Source of the DNA: Thalassospira marina
Lineage (GTDB): Bacteria > Pseudomonadota > Alphaproteobacteria > Rhodospirillales > Thalassospiraceae
Reading direction: 5' to 3'
Assembly: GCF_002844375.1 (NCBI RefSeq)
Contig: NZ_CP024199.1
Span: 1,934,001-1,998,000, forward strand
Length of the DNA: 64,000 nt
The translations under genes were made by a program, and so were the position numbers. Each line of letters starts with the position of its first letter. Positions within the stretch are counted from its first letter, which is position 1. Of this stretch, positions 37,102 through 45,044 are shown one piece after another. The notes under the pieces are model-generated. The model saw only the letters and a program-made list of their open reading frames with translations. It was not told the DNA's origin and ran no database searches.

Positions 37102-37590
37102 ATGAGCGACCTTGATAACGACCTTGGCGAAGAAGACCTCGAACTGGCCGAATTTGAAGCACATACCGAAACGCTGATCGAAGAAGGTCGCAGCCGGGAT
37201 GATGTGTTTGAATTTGTTGGTTATATGAATATCAACGAAGTCGGCACCCACATGATCGCCGCTGAAATGGTTCTGGACGAAGATGATATCGACCAGATGA
37301 GCAAAACCCTGCGCCAGCTTGATGTTGACCTGAAGCCGCTGGGTGAATTGACCGGTGGCCTTAAAGGCGGCGAAGATGTCAAACGTGCCTTGGCAGCCCT
37401 GTTTCTGGAGCTGGTCGAACTTTGCGAGCTTGATGACGATGATGAAGATGCCGGCGAACTGAGCGAAGAATCCCTGCTGCTGTTGAACTTTATCAAACGC
37501 TTTAACCCGCAGATGCGCCGCCTGACCGTGGCTCTGACCGATACGGATGATGATGACGTGTCGTGCGAATATGAAGTTACCAACTGGTAA
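37102..37590 (+). CDS. Acidic hypothetical protein
   Basis: A 162-residue soluble, strongly acidic protein: runs such as LDDDDEDAGE near residue 111 and TDTDDDDVS near 149 are conspicuous, and basic residues are few. Mostly helical by appearance (ELAEFEAHTETLIEEGRSRD). No family recognised, no signal peptide, no TM. ATG 37102 has GGAG upstream, and a strong terminator follows 66 bases after the stop, so it is a single-gene unit. Confidence 0.65.
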   Translation: MSDLDNDLGEEDLELAEFEAHTETLIEEGRSRDDVFEFVGYMNINEVGTHMIAAEMVLDEDDIDQMSKTLRQLDVDLKPLGELTGGLKGGEDVKRALAALFLELVELCELDDDDEDAGELSEESLLLLNFIKRFNPQMRRLTVALTDTDDDDVSCEYEVTNW

Positions 37591-37655
37591 CAGCCTGACG
37601 TTAAATGGCAAAGCAACGCTGTTGCTTGCCACTGCGTCATAAATTGGCTAGGCAC

Positions 37656-37692
37656 AAAGGCAGCATTGTTTGAATGCTGCCTTTTGTTTTTT
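37656..37692 (+). terminator. Intrinsic terminator after the acidic-protein gene
   Basis: A perfect 12-bp stem AAAGGCAGCATT / AATGCTGCCTTT is followed by TTGTTTTTTG. An upstream hairpin GGCAA(a)GCAAC / GTTGC(t)TGCC (37607-37630) has no U-tract. Confidence 0.9.
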
Positions 37693-37726
37693 GCGGAGCA
37701 TCACGGTGAGCCAGGAAAGCCCGGTT

Positions 37727-38527
37727 ATGACTGAGACGACAGATGATTTGGCACAGGGTGAAAAACGCCTTGAAACTTACCTTGGCCGCCATGCGCGTGG
37801 CGAAGACCCCATGCCGGAAGCCGCACCACTATTGCAGTGGATTGACGCACATGCAGGTGGTTTTGCATCGGTTCTGTCGCATGATTTAAAAACATGCCGC
37901 AAAATCGTTTATGATTTTAGCCGCGATGGCGACGTTGTTTTGGGCGGCACAAGCGACCCGGCCCGCCAGACCGACATCATGTTTGCGCAAATGGCACAAG
38001 AGGACGCACCGGTAGGCGTAGGCCGTTACCGCGAAGACCGCATCTGTTATCAGTCGCCGCAATTTAAAACCGGCGGCGAAGCCCGCAGCCAGCATTTGGG
38101 GATCGACCTGTTTCTTGCGGCGGGAACACCGGTTTATATGCCGCTTGATGGCGTTGTGCACAGTTTTGCCGATAACAACCTGCCGCTGGATTACGGCCCC
38201 ACCATCATCATGGAACATAACCCTGAACCCGGCATCCGGTTTTGGACATTATACGGCCACCTTAGCCGTGAATCGCTTGAGGGGATTCATGTTGGCAAGG
38301 CCTTCGCAAAGGGCGAGGAGCTTTGCCGGTTTGGCGATTACCCGGTAAATGGCGACTGGATACCGCATCTGCATTTCCAGCTTATTTGTGATCTGCTGGG
38401 GAAACAGGGTGATTATTATGGGGCAGCGAAGCCCTCGCAATGGGATGTATGGGCAGCGATTTGCCCCAATGCCAACCTGATTTTGCAAATGCCCGAAAAT
38501 GTCACGGCCAGCCGGGCAGGGCAGTAA
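37727..38527 (+). CDS. M23-type (LytM-like) protein related to the peptidase domain of trimodular aminotransferases
   Basis: A 266-residue protein, no signal peptide. The N-terminal 100 residues are helical. The M23 fold follows, with zinc-motif HLGIDLFLAAGTPVYMPLDG, LYGHLSRESLEG and the second-site HLHFQLICDLLGKQGDYYG, ending VWAAICPNANLIL. That pattern is closest to the M23 module fused between a phosphotransferase and a class III aminotransferase; here it stands alone. ATG 37727 follows AGGAAAG; GTG 37706 is possible, and the longer frame from 37670 would begin inside the terminator. Cytoplasmic location makes a peptidoglycan role doubtful. Confidence 0.75.
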   Translation: MTETTDDLAQGEKRLETYLGRHARGEDPMPEAAPLLQWIDAHAGGFASVLSHDLKTCRKIVYDFSRDGDVVLGGTSDPARQTDIMFAQMAQEDAPVGVGRYREDRICYQSPQFKTGGEARSQHLGIDLFLAAGTPVYMPLDGVVHSFADNNLPLDYGPTIIMEHNPEPGIRFWTLYGHLSRESLEGIHVGKAFAKGEELCRFGDYPVNGDWIPHLHFQLICDLLGKQGDYYGAAKPSQWDVWAAICPNANLILQMPENVTASRAGQ

Positions 38528-38542
38528 GGCAAGGGGGACGGG

Positions 38543-38896
38543 ATGACACAGCCACGTTTGAAGGCCGGTTTATGGGTGCGCGGGCAAATCGGCATTTGTC
38601 AGGCCAATGGCATCACCGCCATGGTGGTGCATAAGGGCAATGAGGATGCCGGTGCCGTTTTGCTGAAATTAAACCGGTTTGCGGGGGGCTGTTTTGTTTA
38701 TTCCCGTGTCACAACGATGGAAGGTGAATTGGGCTGGATGCAGGTTGCCGGTGCGGCCTTGGGCGACCGGGAAACCGAAATGCAGTGCGATGATTACTGC
38801 CGAAGGCAGGTTTCCTTTGACCGTGATGTCTGGGTGCTTGAGGTCGAAGATCATAAGGCGCAATACGAACTTGATGCCCCAATTGTTGAGTTTTGA
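38543..38896 (+). CDS. DUF1491-family protein
   Basis: A 117-residue protein with the DUF1491 pattern: an opening RLKAGLWVRGQI, a central HKGNEDAGAVLLKLNRF and a closing DRDVWVLEVEDHKAQYEL. The family is common in alphaproteobacteria and has no assigned function. It lies 15 bases after the M23 gene, so the two are probably co-transcribed. A bidirectional terminator follows. Confidence 0.88.
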   Translation: MTQPRLKAGLWVRGQIGICQANGITAMVVHKGNEDAGAVLLKLNRFAGGCFVYSRVTTMEGELGWMQVAGAALGDRETEMQCDDYCRRQVSFDRDVWVLEVEDHKAQYELDAPIVEF

Positions 38897-38903
38897 CATA
38901 AAA

Positions 38904-38931
38904 AAAGGCCCGCAAATTATTGCAGGCCTTT
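38904..38931. terminator. Bidirectional intrinsic terminator
   Basis: The arms AAAGGCCCGCAA / TTGCAGGCCTTT (one mismatch) with a 4-base loop, A-rich before and T-rich after, between converging genes. Confidence 0.85.
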
Positions 38932-38952
38932 AATTTTTAGCGTAATGCCAAA

Positions 38953-39273
38953 TCAGGCGGTACGCTGCAGGATGTGATAACCGAAATCGGTTTCAACAAC
39001 GTCGGACACAGTGCCGACTTCCATGTTAAATGCAGCCTGGTCGAATTCCGGAACCATCATGCCACGACCAAAGAAGCCAAGGTCGCCGCCCTGACGGCCC
39101 GACGGACAATCAGAATTGGCCTGGGCGATTTCTGCGAAATCAGCGCCATTGTCGATCTGGGTTTTCAGGTCCTGGATCTGGGTCAGGGCTTCGTCTTTGC
39201 TGCGCGATGCGGTGGAGCGTGCGGAACCGGCATACATCAGCAGGATGTGCGAAGCGCGAACTTGTTCACTCAT
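38953..39273 (-). CDS. Parvulin-type peptidyl-prolyl cis-trans isomerase
   Basis: A 106-residue stand-alone rotamase (PpiC family). Visible are RASHILLMYAGSARSTASRS at the start, then ADFAEIAQANSDCPSGRQGG and DLGFFGRGMMVPEFDQAAF, and the terminal DFGYHILQRT. No signal peptide, so it is cytoplasmic. ATG 39273 follows AAGGAAATATC; the upstream in-frame extension (to 39657) has no domain and overlaps the yaaA gene on the other strand. Confidence 0.93.
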   Translation of the reverse strand: MSEQVRASHILLMYAGSARSTASRSKDEALTQIQDLKTQIDNGADFAEIAQANSDCPSGRQGGDLGFFGRGMMVPEFDQAAFNMEVGTVSDVVETDFGYHILQRTA

Positions 39274-39427
39274 GATATTTCCTTTCGACCCGGCCCTATG
39301 CAGTTGCAAAAGGCCGGAAATCTGCAAAATTTCAAAATTATGGGAATTGCCATGCGTGGCACTTTCCCATAAGCCTTGTGGCTTGTTACGACAAAATGAC
39401 CTGCGATGAAAGAGAAGAGGCTCACAA

Positions 39428-40201
39428 ATGCTTGCTGTTGTTTCCCCGGCAAAGAAACTGGACTTTGAAACACCGGCACCGAATATGCCAGTCAGCCAGC
39501 CGGCATTTCTTGATGATGCTGTCGAACTGATTGGTGTTGCGCGAAAAAAGACCCGCCGCGACCTGATGAATTTGATGGGCATTAGTGAAGATCTGGCTGA
39601 ACTGAACGTACAGCGTTTCGCCCATTTCAAAACCCCCTTTACCGCCGATAATGCCAAACCGGCGGTTTATGCTTTCCGGGGCGATACCTATGTCGGACTC
39701 GATGCCGATAACCTGACCCAGGACGATCTGGAGTGGGCGGAAAACCATTTCCGTATGCTTTCGGGGCTTTATGGTGCGCTGCGCCCGCGTGACCTGATGC
39801 AGGCCTATCGCCTGGAAATGGGAACCCGGCTGGAAAACCCGCGCGGTAAAAACCTGTATGAGTTCTGGGGCGAAAAAATTGCCCGTCATTTGAACGATAT
39901 TACCCGTGATCATGCCGACAGAACCCTGGTTAACCTGGCCTCGCATGAATATTTCAAGGCGGTGAAAACCAAATTGATCGAAGGCCCGGTGATTACCCCG
40001 GTCTTTAAGGAAGTAAAAGGCAACACGGCCAAGGTGATTGGCTTTTCAGCCAAGCGTGCCCGTGGCATGATGGCGCGATACATGATTCAGAACCGGTTGG
40101 AAAAGCCGGAAGACCTTAAATCGTTTGATATGGACGGTTACATTTACCGCGATGACCTGACCGATGGGAATGACTGGGTCTTTACGCGCACGCACGAATA
40201 A
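39428..40201 (+). CDS. yaaA: Peroxide stress protein YaaA (DUF328)
   Basis: A 257-residue protein whose E. coli homologue limits iron-driven damage under peroxide and binds DNA. The N-terminal SPAKKLDFE and the central LDADNLTQDDLEWAENHFRM, then LSGLYGALRPRDLMQAYRLE, match the family, as does the end region FSAKRARGMMARYMIQNRLE. The length equals E. coli YaaA (258). ATG 39428 follows AGAGG. Single gene, followed 48 bases later by the TrpD2 homologue. Confidence 0.95.
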   Translation: MLAVVSPAKKLDFETPAPNMPVSQPAFLDDAVELIGVARKKTRRDLMNLMGISEDLAELNVQRFAHFKTPFTADNAKPAVYAFRGDTYVGLDADNLTQDDLEWAENHFRMLSGLYGALRPRDLMQAYRLEMGTRLENPRGKNLYEFWGEKIARHLNDITRDHADRTLVNLASHEYFKAVKTKLIEGPVITPVFKEVKGNTAKVIGFSAKRARGMMARYMIQNRLEKPEDLKSFDMDGYIYRDDLTDGNDWVFTRTHE

Positions 40202-40249
40202 TGTAGTGCCCGTGTTCTCGATTTTTTCACCATTAAAGTGAGCGACCAG

Positions 40250-41314
40250 ATGAGCGATGATCATCTAGAGCAGCCCGACGATGAAAATCACCTGCCAGAA
40301 TCACATCCGTTTTCGGGGTATTTGCGGCAGTTCTTTCGCGGGCCGGGCCGTTCGCGCAGTTTAACCCGGGACGAGGCCTTTACGGCCTTTTCCATGGTTC
40401 TGCGTGACGAGGTCGATCCCATTCAGCTTGGCGCCTTTTTGCTGATGCTGCGTTATCGCGGTGAAACGCCGGAAGAACTTGCTGGCATGATTGAAGCCGT
40501 GCGCGAAATTGCCCGGCTTGAACCCGATGAAAGCGACATCCCCGAGGCAAGCCATCCGATGCTGGACTGGCCGTCCTATGCGGCGGGGCGTACGCGTGGT
40601 TTGCCGTGGTTTGTTCTGTCGGCATTGTTGCTGGCGCAAAACAAGATCCCGGTTCTGATGCATGGCTATAATTCGCATCTGGTAAAGGGGATTGGCACCG
40701 AGGCAGCCTTCAAGGCGCTGAAGCTTCCGATTGCGATGTCCGCCGAAGAAGCACGGGCCGATATCTCCATTCATGGTATCGCCTATCTGCCGTTGCGCCA
40801 CATTCATCCGAAATTGCAGGAACTGATCGGTCTTCGGCCGCTTCTGGGCCTGCGTAGCCCGGTTAACACGCTCTTGCGGCTGTTAAACCCCCTGCAGGCC
40901 AAGGCGGCCTTTCTTGGGGTGTTTCATCCGGCGTTTCTGGATGTGCATCGTGAAACCGGCAAATTGCTGCATTTGCCCCGCATCGGCGTGATCAAGGGCG
41001 GTGGCGGCGAGGCGGAGCGCACACCCTATAAGCATGTTGATCTGCGGTTGCTTGATAACGGGGTTCTAAGCGACCTTCGCTGGCCTGCCAGCCTGGCGCG
41101 CACCGAAAAACCCGAGGACGATGTGCCCCCGGCCAAGATCGAACATTTCCTGGGCGTTTGGCGTGGCGAAATTGACGATGCCGATGCCATTGCCAAAATC
41201 AAGGGAAGTGCTGCCATGGCGGCCTATCTTGCCGGGCGGGCTGATTATATCGACGAGGCCGAAAGCCTTGTTGAAGGCTGGTGGACCAACCGCAAGATCA
41301 AGCGTTTACGCTAG
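40250..41314 (+). CDS. TrpD2/YbiB-like protein (anthranilate phosphoribosyltransferase fold)
   Basis: A 354-residue protein of the glycosyl transferase family 3 fold. The N-terminal helical domain is typical (SLTRDEAFTAFSMVLRDEVD, then LGAFLLMLRYRGETPEELAG). The phosphoribosyl-pyrophosphate region is altered relative to true TrpD, which suits the TrpD2 (YbiB) group; E. coli YbiB binds nucleic acids rather than anthranilate. ATG 40250 is preferred to GTG 40238. No trp genes are nearby. Followed by a strong terminator. Confidence 0.85.
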   Translation: MSDDHLEQPDDENHLPESHPFSGYLRQFFRGPGRSRSLTRDEAFTAFSMVLRDEVDPIQLGAFLLMLRYRGETPEELAGMIEAVREIARLEPDESDIPEASHPMLDWPSYAAGRTRGLPWFVLSALLLAQNKIPVLMHGYNSHLVKGIGTEAAFKALKLPIAMSAEEARADISIHGIAYLPLRHIHPKLQELIGLRPLLGLRSPVNTLLRLLNPLQAKAAFLGVFHPAFLDVHRETGKLLHLPRIGVIKGGGGEAERTPYKHVDLRLLDNGVLSDLRWPASLARTEKPEDDVPPAKIEHFLGVWRGEIDDADAIAKIKGSAAMAAYLAGRADYIDEAESLVEGWWTNRKIKRLR

Positions 41315-41341
41315 GGTTTGGCAAATACCATATCGATATGC

Positions 41342-41375
41342 AAAAGGCAGGGGCGATGAAATCCCTGCCTTTTTT
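41342..41375. terminator. Bidirectional intrinsic terminator
   Basis: A perfect 11-bp stem AAAAGGCAGGG / CCCTGCCTTTT is followed by further T, between converging genes. Confidence 0.9.
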
Positions 41376-41376
41376 A

Positions 41377-41919
41377 TCAGAAGGATGAACCGGGCTGTTT
41401 CAGGAATGCCAGTTCATCGTCGCTTGAAGTGCGGCCAAGAATGGCATTGCGGTGCGGATAGCGACCAAAACGGTCGATGATTTGTTTGTGGCGTTTTTCA
41501 AAATCAAGATTTTCTTCAAGGCCGGGCTGGTCAAACAGGGTCAGCGCGACTTCGTGAACAAGTTCGGATTCCGAATGCATATAGGGCATGTATAAAAACA
41601 GCCGTTCGGTCGCATCGCCCAGTGCCTGGTCCGCTTTGATGCTGACGGCTTCCTGCGCAAGGACCAGCGCCATCGGGTCGCTGGCAAATGATCCCGGCTG
41701 GTCGCGATAGATATTGCGGGAAAACTGGTCAAGAATGATGATTTCGGCCAAACGGCCCTTGGGCGTTTTCCGCCAGCCAAACAGTTCACCCTTGCCAGCC
41801 GCAGCATGATAATCGGCAAACCGTTCGCCGATATGGCGATCAAGGGCCGTATCTTTTTCAAACCACTGCTTGCGGGTCAGTTCCTTAAACCAGAAATGTA
41901 AAATTTCGTCCGGGTTCAT
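41377..41919 (-). CDS. DUF924-family protein
   Basis: A 180-residue soluble protein with the DUF924 opening PDEILHFWFKELTRKQWFEK, the conserved LAEIIILDQFSRNIYRDQPG (about 55-74) and LGDATERLFLYMPYMHSESE. The end FGRYPHRNAILGRTSSDDEL is also typical. The family is widespread and uncharacterised, with a TPR-like all-helical fold. It ends at the terminator shared with the TrpD2 gene. Confidence 0.9.
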   Translation of the reverse strand: MNPDEILHFWFKELTRKQWFEKDTALDRHIGERFADYHAAAGKGELFGWRKTPKGRLAEIIILDQFSRNIYRDQPGSFASDPMALVLAQEAVSIKADQALGDATERLFLYMPYMHSESELVHEVALTLFDQPGLEENLDFEKRHKQIIDRFGRYPHRNAILGRTSSDDELAFLKQPGSSF

Positions 41920-41946
41920 TGTGATGCGTCCTGTCGGGATTTATGG

Positions 41947-42615
41947 TTATCGGGGCGTATCAGAAACAAGTTTGCCATTTTGCTGGCTGACAGTGCGGGT
42001 TGCAACCTGCTTAAGGAAGGCATGGTTATGTGAAATAATCACCATGGCTTGGGGCAGGCTTTGCAAAATGGCGGTGAGGCGGGTTTCAACCGCATTGTCC
42101 AGCCCGGTTGTCGGTTCATCAAGCAACAGGATTTCGGGTTTCATTGCCAGAACGGTGGCAAGCGCCACCAGGCGTTTTTCCCCACCCGACAGATGATGCG
42201 TGATCCGGTTTTCAAACCCGTCAAGGCCAAGGTCCGCCAGGGTTTTATGCGAAATGGCAAGGGCATCGGCATCTGTTGCGCCCAGGTTAAGCGGGCCAAA
42301 GGCGACGTCTTCGATCACGGTGGGGCAAAAAAGCTGGTCATCGGAATCCTGAAACAGCAAACCCACACGGCCGCGAATGGCGGCAAAGTCCTGTTCGCTT
42401 TTGCAGGTATTGTCCAGGATGTTTACGGTGCCACTATCGACTTTGCGCAACCCCATCATGATATGAAACAGGGTTGTTTTGCCCGCACCATTAGGCCCGG
42501 TCAGTGCCACACGCTCGCCCGGCTGCAACGTGAAATTTGCGTTATCAAGTACGCGTTTGCTGCCATCAAACGAAAAGCAGATATCACGCAAGGCAATTAA
42601 ATCAGGGGCGGGCAT
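41947..42615 (-). CDS. nikO: Ni/Co energy-coupling-factor transporter ATPase
   Basis: A 222-residue ECF ATPase (CbiO/NikO family) with Walker A GPNGAGKTT, signature LSGGEKRLVALATVL and Walker B ILLLDEPTTGLD. The chosen ATG 42615 (MPAPDLIAL) overlaps the end of the Q gene by 19 bases; the in-frame extension upstream to 42747 is not protein-like. Last gene of the operon nikK-nikM-nikL-nikQ-nikO. Confidence 0.9.
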   Translation of the reverse strand: MPAPDLIALRDICFSFDGSKRVLDNANFTLQPGERVALTGPNGAGKTTLFHIMMGLRKVDSGTVNILDNTCKSEQDFAAIRGRVGLLFQDSDDQLFCPTVIEDVAFGPLNLGATDADALAISHKTLADLGLDGFENRITHHLSGGEKRLVALATVLAMKPEILLLDEPTTGLDNAVETRLTAILQSLPQAMVIISHNHAFLKQVATRTVSQQNGKLVSDTPR

Positions 42616-43379
42616 AAAACCTCCAGCGTGATAAGGGCGGCCAGAAAGAACAGGATCGCCAGTACAAAGGCAGCATCGCGGCGCGTTGGGTGGGGCAGGT
42701 GAGCAAAATGATAATGGCCGTGAAAGCCCCGACATTTCATTGCCCATAAAATCCGTTCGGATCGCTCATGGGCCCGCACCAGCAACATCCCCACCAGATA
42801 CCCTGTCATTTTCCAGCTATGCCGGTTGGTTTTCAGGCGAAAGGCACGAGCGCGCATGGATTGGCGCAGACGCAAATATTCATGATGAAGCACGTCGATA
42901 TAGCGCACTGTAAACATCATCAGCGTCGTCAGCTTTGTTGGCAGATAAAGCCCGGTCATACCGCGCCCAAGTTCCGTACTGCTAAGATTGCCGAGAAAGG
43001 CGATGATGCCACACATCACCGCATTGGCCTTTAACGCAATCATGGTGGCGCGATAAAGCCCCTGCCAGGATGCATCAAATCCCCACAGCGTGAACATAAC
43101 ATCACCAGGAAATGTAAATGGCAGCAGGACAAGCGTTACCAGAATAAACCCGTCCATCGCCAGGATGCGCCGCAGGGTTTTGCGCCAGTCTGGCGAGGAA
43201 CTGGCAATGATTAACGCCGTGATGGCAATGGATGCCACCATGGGCTGCCAACTGGCAAAGGATACCAATGTAATCGCCAGAAGGATCGTTACGGCGATTT
43301 TAACGCGTGGGTCAATGGTGCCGATAAAGCCGATGGAATGCGATGTGCTGGCAGGTGTCAGAACCGAATGTTTGTTCAT
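42597..43379 (-). CDS. nikQ: Ni/Co ECF transporter T component
   Basis: A 260-residue membrane protein (CbiQ/NikQ family) with about 5-6 TM segments, an early RVKIAVTILLAITLVSFASW and the cytoplasmic coupling helices with Ala-Arg-Gly-like text RQSMRARAFRLKTNRHSW and ERSERILWAMKCRGF. ATG 43379 overlaps the L-gene stop (ATGA). It couples the ATPase to the metal-binding M component. Confidence 0.9.
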   Translation of the reverse strand: MNKHSVLTPASTSHSIGFIGTIDPRVKIAVTILLAITLVSFASWQPMVASIAITALIIASSSPDWRKTLRRILAMDGFILVTLVLLPFTFPGDVMFTLWGFDASWQGLYRATMIALKANAVMCGIIAFLGNLSSTELGRGMTGLYLPTKLTTLMMFTVRYIDVLHHEYLRLRQSMRARAFRLKTNRHSWKMTGYLVGMLLVRAHERSERILWAMKCRGFHGHYHFAHLPHPTRRDAAFVLAILFFLAALITLEVLCPPLI

Positions 43380-44149
43380 TCTGACTTGGTCGATACGCGG
43401 CTTCTGGCCTGCCACCATGCGATGGTGCCAAATATGCCAATGATTATGCCAAGGCCCCCAATAATATCGGAAAAGCGCACCTTGTTCTCATAGGCGACAA
43501 TCTGTTCGCGCAGCGGATTTACCTGTTTTGCCACTGCATGGCTGACAAGGTCTGACAGTTGCTTGGGTGTGATGGTGATGCGCTGGGTGTCACCTGATGT
43601 TGCTGTGCCCTGTGTCGTGGCAGGCTGATTGAATGAAGACATGAAGGCTGTGCTGTCAATGTCGCTATCTTCCCCGGCGGGCAAGGCCGATACGGTCGCG
43701 GGGCTTTTGGCGGATGCTTTTGGCAGGTTATCCGATAGCTCGCTTGCCTTCACGACGTAGGACGCAGCATGGCCATCGCCAGTGTTGGTGCGGATGGTGT
43801 AATCATCCAGATGGTCGATTTTCAGGCGAAATTCGCCCTCATTATTGGTTTTGCCGGTAAACAGGGTTTTGCCTGTGCTGTCTTCCACGGAAAGGGCCGC
43901 TTCATGCGGGCGTGCGCCCCCGCCAAAATAGGCATAACCCTCGATCACATCGCCATCGCCCAGTGCAAACACATGGAAGCTGTGCGCCCATACCGGCAAC
44001 GGTGCCAATGCCAGCAGCAGCATGGCAATTAAAGGTACACAAAACTGGCGGCTGGTGTGGCACCAGCGGTTGGACCGTGATGCCGCGGTAGGAAATACGG
44101 GGGACGAAACAGGGACCATGGATTTGCAATTATGCGGTGGCACGGGCAT
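43376..44149 (-). CDS. nikL: Ni/Co ECF transporter auxiliary subunit NikL-like
   Basis: A 257-residue protein. A long N-terminal segment contains a signal/TM helix (about 38-55); the mature part opens AHSFHVFALGDGDVIEGYAY, the NikL/CbiL pattern in which a His follows cleavage. An Ig-like beta domain follows (VEDSTGKTLFTGKTNNEGEF), then a Ser/Thr/Ala linker, an amphipathic coil and one C-terminal TM helix (IIGGLGIIIGIFGTIAWW). It replaces NikN in nikKMLQO-type systems. ATG 44149 overlaps nikM by 20 bases; ATG 44119 is possible. Confidence 0.78.
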   Translation of the reverse strand: MPVPPHNCKSMVPVSSPVFPTAASRSNRWCHTSRQFCVPLIAMLLLALAPLPVWAHSFHVFALGDGDVIEGYAYFGGGARPHEAALSVEDSTGKTLFTGKTNNEGEFRLKIDHLDDYTIRTNTGDGHAASYVVKASELSDNLPKASAKSPATVSALPAGEDSDIDSTAFMSSFNQPATTQGTATSGDTQRITITPKQLSDLVSHAVAKQVNPLREQIVAYENKVRFSDIIGGLGIIIGIFGTIAWWQARSRVSTKSE

Positions 44150-44753
44150 TACCGCCTGAAAGCAGCATAGCCGGGCGAACTTTTTTGATGAGCGAGAAGG
44201 CGGCAGCTGTCAGGAAGCCTTCAACAACCATGATTGGCATGTTGTTGATGAAAACCAGTTTGGCCGTTGCGATAAATTCCTGCCCGCTTAACGCCAGGGA
44301 GGCACCAACCATCACCGCACTCAGCATGATGGAGCTTGCCCCCGCGAGAAAGGCCGCAATCGCCATAAACCGCCCGTCCATCCGCGCCAGAAGTGGGCTG
44401 AATGCCAAGCCGACCAAAACAGCCGGCAGCGCCATATTGACGGTATTGACGCCCAAAACCGTAATTCCGCCAAACCCGAAAAACACTGCCTGTAACAATA
44501 AGGCGATAAACACGGCCGGGAAGGCGGCCCAGCCCAATATAAGGCCAAGCAATCCATTCATGATCAGATGGATGCTGGTTGGGCCGATGGGCACGTGAAT
44601 AAGGGATGCGACAAAGAAAACAGCGCTTAACAATGCTGTTCGCGGCATGTTTTCAATGGTGATGCTGCGCAGGCCATAGGCAATGCCGCCCACCGCAATA
44701 ACAGCCCCGCTCACAACCACCTCTGTCGATAAGACACCATCAACAATATGCAT
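44130..44753 (-). CDS. nikM: Ni/Co ECF transporter substrate-binding S component
   Basis: A 207-residue membrane protein of the CbiM/NikM family. It begins MHIVDGVLS; in this family the free N-terminus and His2 bind the metal. Family landmarks are PIGPTSIHLIMNGLLGLILG, then FGFGGITVLGVNTVNMALPA. Nickel versus cobalt cannot be settled from sequence; the K and L partners favour nickel by comparison with known operons. Confidence 0.92.
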   Translation of the reverse strand: MHIVDGVLSTEVVVSGAVIAVGGIAYGLRSITIENMPRTALLSAVFFVASLIHVPIGPTSIHLIMNGLLGLILGWAAFPAVFIALLLQAVFFGFGGITVLGVNTVNMALPAVLVGLAFSPLLARMDGRFMAIAAFLAGASSIMLSAVMVGASLALSGQEFIATAKLVFINNMPIMVVEGFLTAAAFSLIKKVRPAMLLSGGNARATA

Positions 44754-45044
44754 TTTATTGTCCTTTTGGGGTTGGCCGTTAGGGCAGGCAGCAAGCGTGT
44801 CGCCGGGCGATTAAAAATGCACGCATATGGCGCAAGCCACACGAAATGCCAGATTTGAATTTCCCGGAATGAAAATCAGCGTAGCGATTGAAGCCCCGAA
44901 AAGTCAAGCATCACAACACTGATTTTCATATTTTTCAGGAAAAGTTATGACGCAATATGGCGCCGTAACCATCTGTTTTCGAACGAATTATCCGCTGCTT
45001 TCGCAGTGCGAAATTTATACGGCTGTGATTGCTGGTGGATCAGC
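44754..45044 (-). promoter_or_regulatory. nikK-nikM spacer with an 11-bp inverted repeat
   Basis: In this 291-base spacer ATGAAAATCAG (44869-44879) and CTGATTTTCAT (44919-44929) form perfect inverted repeats 39 bases apart. They may be a two-part operator of an internal promoter, or the foot of an mRNA hairpin. No cobalamin or NiCo riboswitch was recognised. Confidence 0.4.

Noticed and set aside
36915..37115. 66-codon ORF just before the acidic-protein gene
   Set aside because: It overlaps the ribosome site and start of the better-supported gene in another frame; no recognisable features.
40250..41314. Anthranilate phosphoribosyltransferase trpD
   Set aside because: The fold matches but the sequence is of the TrpD2/YbiB type and no trp genes are nearby.
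44754..45044. Cobalamin or NiCo riboswitch before nikM
   Set aside because: No B12-box-like or NiCo core sequence seen; only a simple inverted repeat.
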